Origin: Nemertoderma westbladi
Taxonomy: Eukaryota; Xenacoelomorpha; Nemertodermatida; Nemertodermatidae
Assembly: GCA_032718475.1 (NCBI GenBank)
Contig: JAUCBJ010004573.1
Coordinates: 1 to 64,000, forward strand
Direction of reading: 5' to 3'
DNA length: 64,000 bases
Both the position numbers and the translations under genes were made by a program. This document shows, in pieces, positions 9,601 to 19,218 of this stretch; the first letter of the stretch is position 1; every line of letters starts with the position of its first letter. Below the pieces are notes generated by a model. The model worked only from the letters and a program-made list of their open reading frames with translations. It had not been told where the DNA came from and made no database searches.

Positions 9601-12600
9601 ATTCGAAATCTAACCAATGCTAGCTACTCTAATTTAACGATTCGAACTATAACCAATGCTAGCTACTCTAATTTAATGATTCGAATTCTAACCAATGCTA
9701 GCTACTCTAATTTAACGATTCGAAGTCTAACCAATAATGCTAGCTACTCTAATTTAACGATTCGAACTCTAACCAATGCTAGCTACTCTAATTTAACGAT
9801 TCGAAATCTAACCAATGCTAGCTACTCTAATTTAACGAATCGAAGTCTAACCAATGCTAGCTACTCTAATTTAACGATTCGAACTCTAACCAATGCTAGC
9901 TACTCTAATTTAACGATTCGAACTCTAACCAATGCTAGCTACTCTAATTTAACGATTCGAAATCTAACCAATGCTAGCTACTCTAATTTAACGAATCGAA
10001 ATCTAACCAATGCTAGCTACTCTAATTTAACGATTCGAACTCTAACCAATGCTAGCTACTCTAATTTAACGATTCGAACTCTAACCAATGCTAGCTACTC
10101 TAATTTAACGAATCGAAGTCTAACCAATGCTAGCTACTCTAATTTAATGAATCGAAGTCTAACCAATAATGCTAGCTACTCTAATTTAACGAATCGAAGT
10201 CTAACCAATGCTAGCTACTCTAATTTAACGATTCGAACTCTAACCAATGCTAGCTACTCTAATTTAATGAATCGAAGTCTAACCAATAATGCTAGCTACT
10301 CTAATTTAACGATTCGAAGTCTAACCAATGCTAGCTACTCTAATTAAACGAATCGAACTCTAACCAATGCTAGCTACTATAATTTAACGATTCGAACTCT
10401 AACCAATGCTAGCTACTCTAATTTAACGATTCGAACTCTAACCAATGCTAGCTACTCTAATTTAACGATTCGAACTCTAACCAATGCTAGCTACTCTAAT
10501 TTAACGATTCGAAATCTAACCAATGCTAGCTACTCTAATTTAACGAATCGAAATCTAACCAATGCTAGCTACTCTAATTTAACGATTCGAACTCTAACCA
10601 ATGCTAGCTACTCTAATTTAATGAATCGAAGTCTAACCAATAATGCTAGCTACTCTAATTTAACGAATCGAAGTCTAACCAATGCTAGCTACTCTAATTT
10701 AACAATTCGAAGTCTAACCAATGCTAGCTACTCTAATTAAACGAATCGAACTCTAACCAATGCTAGCTACTCTAATTTAACGATTCGAACTCTAACCAAT
10801 GCTAGCTACTCTAATTTAACGATTCGAAATCTAACCAATGCTAGCTACTCTAATTTAACGATTCGAACTATAACCAATGCTAGCTACTCTAATTTAATGA
10901 TTCGAATTCTAACCAATGCTAGCTACTCTAATTTAACGATTCGAAGTCTAACCAATAATGCTAGCTACTCTAATTTAACGATTCGAACTCTAACCAATGC
11001 TAGCTACTCTAATTTAACGATTCGAAATCTAACCAATGCTAGCTACTCTAATTTAACGAATCGAAGTCTAACCAATGCTAGCTACTCTAATTTAACGATT
11101 CGAACTCTAACCAATGCTAGCTACTCTAATTTAACGATTCGAACTCTAACCAATGCTAGCTACTCTAATTTAACGATTCGAAATCTAACCAATGCTAGCT
11201 ACTCTAATTTAACGAATCGAAATCTAACCAATGCTAGCTACTCTAATTTAACGATTCGAACTCTAACCAATGCTAGCTACTCTAATTTAACGAATCGAAG
11301 TCTAACCAATGCTAGCTACTCTAATTTAACGATTCGAACTCTAACCAATGCTAGCTACTCTAATTTAATGAATCGAAGTCTAACCAATAATGCTAGCTAC
11401 TCTAATTTAACGATTCGAAGTCTAACCAATGCTAGCTACTCTAATTAAACGAATCGAACTCTAACCAATGCTAGCTACTCTAATTTAACGATTCGAACTC
11501 TAACCAATGCTAGCTACTCTAATTTAACGATTCGAACTCTAACCAATGCTAGCTACTCTAATTTAACGATTCGAACTCTAACCAATGCTAGCTACTCTAA
11601 TTAAACGAATCGAACTCTAACCAATGCTAGCTACTCTAATTTAACGATTCGAACTCTAACCAATGCTAGCTACTCTAATTTAACGATTCGAAATCTAACC
11701 AATGCTAGCTACTCTAATTTAACGATTCGAACTATAACCAATGCTAGCTACTCTAATTTAATGATTCGAATTCTAACCAATGCTAGCTACTCTAATTTAA
11801 CGATTCGAAGTCTAACCAATAATGCTAGCTACTCTAATTTAACGATTCGAACTCTAACCAATGCTAGCTACTCTAATTTAACGATTCGAAATCTAACCAA
11901 TGCTAGCTACTCTAATTTAACGAATCGAAGTCTAACCAATGCTAGCTACTCTAATTTAACGATTCGAACTCTAACCAATGCTAGCTACTCTAATTTAACG
12001 ATTCGAACTCTAACCAATGCTAGCTACTCTAATTTAACGATTCGAAATCTAACCAATGCTAGCTACTCTAATTTAACGAATCGAAATCTAACCAATGCTA
12101 GCTACTCTAATTTAACGATTCGAACTCTAACCAATGCTAGCTACTCTAATTTAACGATTCGAACTCTAACCAATGCTAGCTACTCTAATTTAACGAATCG
12201 AAGTCTAACCAATGCTAGCTACTCTAATTTAACGATTCGAACTCTAACCAATGCTAGCTACTCTAATTTAATGAATCGAAGTCTAACCAATAATGCTAGC
12301 TACTCTAATTTAACGAATCGAAGTCTAACCAATAATGCTAGCTACTCTAATTTAACGATTCGAAGTCTAACCAATGCTAGCTACTCTAATTTAACGATTC
12401 TAAATCTAACCAATGCTAGCTACTCTAATTTAATGATTCGAAATCTAACCAATGCTAGCTACTCTAATTTAACGATTTGAAGTCTAACCAATGCTAGCTA
12501 CTCTAATTTAACGATTCGAAATCTAACCAATGCTAGCTACTCTAATTTAACGATTCGAAGTCTAACCAATAATGCTAGCTACTCTAATTTAACGATTCGA

Positions 12601-15600
12601 ACTCTAACCAATGCTAGCTACTCTAATTTAACGATTCGAAATCTAACCAATGCTAGCTACTCTAATTTAACGAATCGAAATCTAACCAATGCTAGCTACT
12701 CTAATTTAACGATTCGAACTCTAACCAATGCTAGCTACTCTAATTTAATGAATCGAAGTCTAACCAATAATGCTAGCTACTCTAATTTAATGAATCGAAG
12801 TCTAACCAAATGCTAGCTACTCTAATTTAACGAATCGAAGTCTAACCAATGCTAGCTACTCTAATTTAACGATTCGAAGTCTAACCAATGCTAGCTACTC
12901 TAATTAAACGAATCGAACTCTAACCAATGCTAGCTACTCTAATTTAACGATTCGAACTCTAACCAATGCTAGCTACTCTAATTTAACGATTCGAAATCTA
13001 ACCAATGCTAGCTACTCTAATTTAACGATTCGAACTATAACCAATGCTAGCTACTCTAATTTAATGATTTGAATTCTAACCAATGCTAGCTACTCTAATT
13101 TAACGATTCGAAGTCTAACCAATAATGCTAGCTACTCTAATTTAACGATTCGAACTCTAACCAATGCTAGCTACACTAATTTAACGATTCGAAATCTAAC
13201 CAATGCTAGCTACTCTAATTTAACGAATCGAAGTCTAACCAATGCTAGCTACTCTAATTTAACGATTCGAACTCTAACCAATGCTAGCTACTCTAATTTA
13301 ACGATTCGAACTCTAACCAATGCTAGCTACTCTATTTTAACGATTCGAAATCTAACCAATGCTAGCTACTCTAATTTAACGAATCGAAATCTAACCAATG
13401 CTAGCTACTCTAATTTAACGATTCGAACTCTAACCAATGCTAGCTACTCTAATTTAACGATTCGAACTCTAACCAATGCTAGCTACTCTAATTTAACGAA
13501 TCGAAGTCTAACCAATGCTAGCTACTCTAATTTAATGAATCGAAGTCTAACCAATAATGCTAGCTACTCTAATTTAACGAATTGAAGTCTAACCAATAAT
13601 GCTAGCTACTCTAATTTAACGATTCGAAGTCTAACCAATGCTAGCTACTCTAATTTAACGAATCGAAGTCTAACCAATGCTAGCTACTCTAATTTAACGA
13701 TTCGAACTCTAACCAATGCTAGCTACTCTAATTTAATGAAACGAAGTCTAACCAATAATGCTAGCTACTCTAATTTAACGATTCGAAGTCTAACCAATGC
13801 TAGCTACTCTAATTAAACGAATCGAACTCTAACCAATGCTAGCTACTCTAATTTAACGATTCGAACTCTAACCAATGCTAGCTACTCTAATTTAACGATT
13901 CGAACTCTAACCAATGCTAGCTACTCTAATTTAACGATTCAAACTCTAACCAATGCTAGCTACTCTAATTTAACGTTTCGAAATCTAACCAATGCTAGCT
14001 ACTCTAATTTAACGAATCGAAATCTAACCAATGCTAGCTACTCTAATTTAACGATTCGAACTCTAACCAATGCTAGCTACTCTAATTTAATGAATCGAAG
14101 TCTAACCAATAATGCTAGCTACTCTAATTTAACGAATCGAAGTCTAACCAATGCTAGCTACTCTAATTTAACGATTCGAAGTCTAACCAATGCTAGCTAC
14201 TCTAATTAAACGAATCGAACTCTAACCAATGCTAGCTACTCTAATTTAACGATTCGAACTCAAACCAATGCTAGCTACTCTAATTTAACGATTCGAAATC
14301 TAACCAATGCTAGCTACTCTAATTTAACGATTCGAACTATAACCAATGCTAGCTACTCTAATTTAATGATTCGAATTCTAACCAATGCTAGCTACTCTAA
14401 TTTAACGATTCGAAGTCTAACCAATAATGCTAGCTACTCTAATTTAACGATTCGAACTCTAACCAATGCTAGCTACTCTAATTTAACGATTCGAAATCTA
14501 ACCAATGCTAGCTACTCTAATTTAACGAATCGAAGTCTAACCAATGCTAGCTACTCTAATTTAACGAATCGAAGTCTAACCAATGCTAGCTACTCTAATT
14601 TAACGATTCGAACTCTAACCAATGCTAGCTACTCTAATTTAACGAATCCAAGTCTAACCAATGCTAGCTACTCTAATTTAACGATTCGAACTCTAACCAA
14701 TGCTAGCTACTCTAATTTAACGATTCGAACTCTAACCAATGCTAGCTACTCTAATTTAACGATTCGAAATCTAACCAATGCTAGCTACTCTAATTTAACG
14801 AATCGAAATCTAACCAATGCTAGCTACTCTAATTTAACGATTCGAACTCTAACCAATGCTAGCTACTCTAATTTAATGAATCGAAGTCTAACCAAATGCT
14901 AGCTACTCTAATTTAATGAATCGAAGTCTAACTAATGCTAGCTACTCTAATTTAACGATTCGAAGTCTAACCAATGCTAGCTACTCTAATTAAACGAATC
15001 GAACTCTAACCAATGCTAGCTACTCTAATTTAACGATTCGAACTCTAACCAATGCTAGCTACTCTAATTTAACGATTCGAAATCTAACCAATGCTAGCTA
15101 CTCTAATTTAACGATTCGAACTATAACCAATGCTAGCTACTCTAATTTAATGATTCGAATTCTAACCAATGCTAGCTACTCTAATTTAACAATTCGAAGT
15201 CTAACCAATAATGCTAGCTACTCTAATTTAACGATTCGAACTCTAACCAATGCTAGCTACTCTAATTTAACGATTCGAAATCTAACCAATGCTAGCTACT
15301 CTAATTTAACGAATCGAAGTCTAACCAATGCTAGCTACTCTAATTTAACGATTCGAACTCTAACCAATGCTAGCTACTCTAATTTAACGATTCGAAATCT
15401 AACCAATGCTAGCTACTCTAATTTAACGATTCGAAATCTAACCAATGCTAGCTACTCTAATTTAATGATTCGAAATCTAACCAATGCTAGCTACTCTAAT
15501 TAAACGAATCGAACTCTAACCAATGCTAGCTACTCTAATTTAACGATTCGAAATCTAACCAATGCTAGCTACTCTAATTTAATGATTCGAAATCTAACCA

Positions 15601-16448
15601 ATGCTAGCTACTCTAATTTAACGATTCGAAATCTAACCAATGCTAGGTACTCTAATTTAATGATTTGAAATCTAACCAATGCTAGCTACTCTAATTAAAC
15701 GAATCGAACTCTAACCAATGCTAGCTACTCTAATTTAACGATTCGAAATCTAACCAATGCTAGCTACTCTAATTTAACGATTCGAACTCTAACCAATGCT
15801 AGCTACTCTAATTTAATGATTCGAATTCTAACCAATGCTAGCTACTCTAATTTAATGATTCGAAATCTAACCAATGCTAGCTACTCTAATTTAACGATTC
15901 GAAGTCTAACCAATGCTAGCTACTCTAATTTAACGATTCGAAGTCTAACCAATGCTAGCTACTCTAATTAAACGAATCGAACTCTAACCAATGCTAGCTA
16001 CTCTAATTTAACGATTCGAACTCTAACCAATGCTAGCTACTCTAATTTAACGATTCGAAATCTAACCAATGCTAGCTACTCTAATTTAACGATTCGAACT
16101 ATAACCAATGCTAGCTACTCTAATTTAATGATTCGAATTCTAACCAATGCTAGCTACTCTAATTTAACGATTCGAAGTCTAACCAATAATGCTAGCTACT
16201 CTAATTTAACGATTCGAACTGTAATCAATGCTAGCTACTCTAATTTAACGATTTGAAATCTAACCAATGCTAGCTACTCTAATTTAACGAATCGAAGTCT
16301 AACCAATGCTAGCTACTCTAATTTAACGATTCGAACTCTAACCAATGCTAGCTACTCTAATTTAACGATTCGAAATCTAACCAATGCTAGCTACTCTAAT
16401 TTAACGATTCGAAGTCTAACCAATATTGCTAGCTACTCTAATTTAACA
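6630..16448 (+). repeat. Satellite A: 39/42-bp tandem array, about 250 units
   Basis: The unit contains AACGATTCGAA, TCTAACCAATGC and GCTAGCTACTCTAATTT. Most units are 39 bp; a minority are 42 bp through an extra AAT before ATGC. Sub-variants alternate AGT/ACT/AAT after TTCGA and ATT/AAT before CGA. A rare unit (ATGATTCGAATTC) recurs with its ATG at 7188, 8373, 9676, 10897, 11761, 13064, 14366, 15150, 15816 and 16128. Three of these intervals are 1302-1303 bp, which reveals a higher-order repeat plus shortened versions. Translated, the unit reads NLTIRSLTNASYS, but TAATTAAAC variants and 40-bp units place stops throughout, so no gene is called. Confidence 0.98.
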
Positions 16449-16536
16449 CATTTTCCAGTCGTATTACTATAATATTTACATTCAACCAAGGCCATCGTAA
16501 TATATTACGATAGCCTTGATTCAAATAGGAAAATGT
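16448..16536. repeat. Hairpin/palindrome at the satellite A border
   Basis: Outer arms ACATTTTCC (16448-16456) and GGAAAATGT (16528-16536) enclose a palindrome at 16488-16517 with the perfect 18-bp core ATCGTAATATATTACGAT. The imperfect ATTCAACCAAGGC / GCCTTGATTCAA arms extend the stem. It abuts the last satellite unit and lies just beyond the poly(A) signal of the receptor gene. It could be a small MITE or a 3'-end structure. Confidence 0.7.
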
Positions 16537-16579
16537 AAAACATTCTGATTGTAAGTATAGCTATACTTAGTATAAACAA

Positions 16580-16585
16580 TTTATT
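16580..16585 (-). promoter_or_regulatory. Poly(A) signal of the receptor gene
   Basis: AATAAA on the minus strand (TTTATT on plus), 75 bases downstream of the TAG stop at 16660-16662. This makes a short 3' UTR and supports 16660-17450 as the terminal exon. Confidence 0.7.
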
Positions 16586-16659
16586 CAAACATAAATATAT
16601 TTTAGAATACTAAATAGAAAAGTCGGACAAGTTGTATAGTTATCTCATTCGATCCATTA

Positions 16660-17450
16660 CTAGATTCCATAGACTTCCTTAGCATTTAAATAGTCCAGAT
16701 TGTCCTCATTCAATGCGGATTGGTTGATTATTCCAGCTCCGGTAACTTCTGATTGGTTGGTATATATTGGGGATACTGACTTACTCATGCATGCACGTCT
16801 ATCTGATTGGTTGTTCATTGAGGCTTCCGCTACTTGTGATTGGTTAACATAAACTCTCACCTCCACTACTGTGTTGTTATTCTCTGGCCCTCTCCCCTCC
16901 ACTACTGTGTGGGTATTCTCTTGCCCTCTTCCCTCCACTACTGTGTTGGTATTCTCCACATTGATTGTGTTCTGGTAATACGTATCAGTTTCTGTAGTTA
17001 CCTTGTTTCTACCAACTTTAGATTCATCGATAGTATCATAGAGAGGCTCTTCATTTGTTATCTGATCATCTCGACTACTGGAGGTGAGCGGAGTAAGATT
17101 GGCAGGAGACTCATTGGCTGTTTGAGTTATAGTTATCCCATTGGCTGGTGGATTTAGATAGCTCTCATTGGCTGGGTGATTACGAAAACTCTCAGTGTCT
17201 AATGACCGATTGTTTGAAGCTCGAATGGCTGGTATCTCTAATTCTTCATAGGGTTGACTCGGGATGTTAGCTGGACCATCCAGTCCATATACAACTGTGT
17301 CATCGTAGACAGGACTACGAGGTTTTCTATTCCGATATCTTTTGAGTAAAATAATTGCCAATACGACTATAACAATCACTGCAAATCCACCTCCAACCAC
17401 CCCACCTATCAGCGGTATAGTAGGATCATTATTGTCTACAATTTGTTGAC
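16660..17450 (-). CDS. Terminal exon of Ig/FN3 receptor: transmembrane helix and tyrosine-rich cytoplasmic tail
   Basis: The exon opens after a splice acceptor (CTTCCAG, AG at 17452-17451) in phase 1 and encodes 263 residues to a TAG. Residues 2-13 are a short acidic juxtamembrane segment (QQIVDNNDPT). About 14-36 form a glycine/valine/isoleucine membrane helix, followed by the stop-transfer KRYRNRK. The 227-residue tail has five Y-x-N motifs (YLNP, YQNT, YVNQ, YTNQ, YLNA), the consensus bound by Grb2-type SH2 domains, plus VYDDT, PYEEL, LYDTI and a terminal VYGI. No kinase or phosphatase domain is present, so signalling would rely on recruited adaptors (inference from motifs). A methionine in front of the helix is absent; the first in-frame candidate is a GTG, consistent with an internal exon boundary and not a start. 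The donor at 28821 matches its phase. Confidence 0.85.
16849..16957 (-). repeat. In-frame 36-bp coding repeat in the receptor tail
   Basis: Three tandem 12-residue units, ENTNTVVEGRGQ / ENTHTVVEGRGP / ENNNTVVEVRVY, lie in the cytoplasmic tail. The third unit has mutated so that it now supplies the tyrosine of the YVNQ motif. A looser repeat of Y-x-NQS...NNQS/INQS follows towards the C-terminus. Confidence 0.85.
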
Positions 17451-17614
17451 CTGGAAGATTGAATAATAAATTTGATATAATTTATATCAAACAAACGTCC
17501 GCAACCGTCAACTACAAACTGAAGTAACAATCGCAGTTATTCTGTTTATATTTCTAGGTTCGTTTAATTATATTTATTTTATTATTAAATTTAGTGGCAG
17601 CTGTGGAAATGTAA

Positions 17615-17911
17615 TATAACATCGACATCATCCGTATCCAAGAACAACGGATTTGTCAAGAAGACACTGCAATCAAGTATAATAACATTGGAAATGGATG
17701 GACATTAGTAACAAGCTCAGGAGAAAGAAATTTCGCCAATGCATCAATTGGTAGAGAAGGAATTCGGCTAAGCCCATTTGCACTTCACACCTTAAACAAC
17801 ATCGCATCTAAAATTTCCAGGGTCATGATTGCAACATTTGATTGGAATTCCAAGACACTGCATATTGTAATTTTGTTTTCAACCACTGAGTTGGTTGTTG
17901 AGTTGGTTTAG
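17615..17911 (+). pseudogene. LINE endonuclease N-terminal fragment
   Basis: A 98-codon open stretch in the plus direction reads YNIDIIRIQEQRICQ ... GNGWTLVTSSGER ... NASIGREGIRLSPFA ... SRVMIATFDWNSKT. This matches the order of APE-type LINE endonuclease motifs: the I-x-x-QE-x-R catalytic glutamate segment, the GWTL...SS strand, the G-x-R-LSP loop and the ISRVMIATF strand. It lies antisense to the receptor gene and is a different LINE lineage from the two RTE-like copies. The 3' part is lost where the 30-bp minisatellite begins. No start codon or RT is present. Confidence 0.75.
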
Positions 17912-17934
17912 TAGTTGAGTAAATTTTACTAAGT

Positions 17935-18315
17935 ACCGGTACGCTTAGAGAGAGACCGCTAGGTACCGGTACGCCTAGAGAGAGACTGCTAAGTACCGGT
18001 ACGCCTAGAGAGAGACCGCTAAGTACCGGTACGGCTAGAGAGAGACCGCTAAGTATCGGTACGCCTAGAGAGAGACTGCTAAGTACCGGTACGCCTAGAG
18101 AGAGACCGCTAAGTACCGGTACGCCTAGAGAGAGACCGCTAAGTACGGGTACGCCTAGAGAGAGACCGCTAAGTACCGGTACGCCTAGAGAGAGACCGCT
18201 AAGTACTGGTACGCCTAGAGAGAGACTGCTAAGTACCGGTACGCCTAGAGAGAGACCGCTAAGTACCGGTACGCCTAGAGAGAGACCGCTAAGTACCGGT
18301 ACGCCTAGAGAGAGA
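17935..18315 (+). repeat. 30-bp minisatellite with TACCGGTA core, about 12.5 copies
   Basis: Each unit contains the palindrome GTACCGGTAC, then GCCTAGAGAGAGAC and CGCTAA. Copies differ by single substitutions (CCGCT/CTGCT, CCGGT/TCGGT/CGGGT, GCCTAG/GGCTAG). The minus-strand ORF across it (LSLGVPVLSG repeats) is a by-product of the 30-bp period. The following 18316-18558 is AT-rich and featureless. Confidence 0.95.
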
Positions 18316-18558
18316 CCTACAGAAAGATGAAATAATTTGTTTCCGTTTGGTAATAAGTTTTCACTCGATCTTTGGTCGAGAAGCACATAAAGCCAATTAA
18401 AAAAAAGTTATTCCACTTTTATATGCTATACAATATATAGTTAATATTATAGTAATATATATAAATAGATATAATAAATATAATAAAATATATGTATAGT
18501 AAAAATTATAGAAATTGAATTTTAGGTTCCCCCTAAGTAGTAGGATCTTGGGCGGCTT

Positions 18559-18823
18559 TGTGACAGTTAGACCACACTCATGACTCATCGCTTAGGAATG
18601 TGACACCTATGGGTGTCATTGGGTGTCATTGGCGCCAGACTGTCTGGGTGACACCTCCTAATTAGGCTAATAAGACCCTAATTGACAGGTGTCATCAATT
18701 AATTAATACATTTAATCCCTAATAGGTGACTTACGACTCCTAATTAGGGTTTAATTGATTATCCTAATTAATCAGACCGATTAGCGCCCTAACACCCAAT
18801 GGGTCATGAGTGTTGTCTAACTG
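18559..18823. mobile_element. MITE-like hairpin element
   Basis: Inverted arms of about 26 bp flank the segment: GTGACAGTTAGACCACACTC at the left and its near-complement ending GTTGTCTAACTGTCAC at the right. Internal GGTGTCA/TGACACC motifs and CCTAATTAGG-type palindromes add more secondary structure. No coding capacity. Target-site duplications are not clear, so the exact ends are uncertain. The right end resembles 3350-3380. Confidence 0.6.
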
Positions 18824-19032
18824 TCACCTAGAGGTCCAAGAGGGTGTCATAAGTGACACCGCGGCTCTTTTATTTATTAATACTTATTTATTTGTATTTA
18901 ATATTACTTTATTTATTTGTATTTAATTTTAAATTAATTATTTATTTTGGATTTATTTTAGATTTACCAATAATTAGTTTTATATATTGGTTTCTAAATG
19001 ACCTCATTGACTTTCATCTCGTTATACTTTGC

Positions 19033-19218
19033 CATAGGGTATACAGCTCCCTTACTGGTAACTAATTACTCTTATCTATATCCAGACAACTTTATCGTTG
19101 ACCTTTGACCCCCAATTAGCTTTAACCAAGCAACAGCTTATTAATAATAGTTGTATCCAAGTGCCCCGCCCCCCTCACGTGACACCTCTGACTACTAATT
19201 ACACTTACCTATATCCAG
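19033..19218 (+). repeat. Foldback outer arm, left
   Basis: Reverse complement of 28230-28411 with only scattered substitutions. It contains an internal direct repeat, ACTAATTAC-CTTA-CTATATCCAG at about 19060 and about 19195. It also carries a DR1-type nuclear-receptor half-site pair at 19099-19111 (TGACCTTTGACCC). Confidence 0.85.

Noticed and set aside
7188-15503. A family of secreted proteins with the N-glycosylated repeat NLTIRSLTNASYS
   Set aside because: Each ORF starts at the same rare satellite unit and ends at a TAATTAAAC unit or a 1-bp insertion unit; no signal peptide or unique flank.
6630-16448. CRISPR-like array
   Set aside because: There are no unique spacers between repeats; units are directly adjacent and the sequence is eukaryotic.
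17823-18386. 187-codon ORF with LSLGVPVLSG repeats
   Set aside because: Translation of the 30-bp minisatellite, whose length is a multiple of three.
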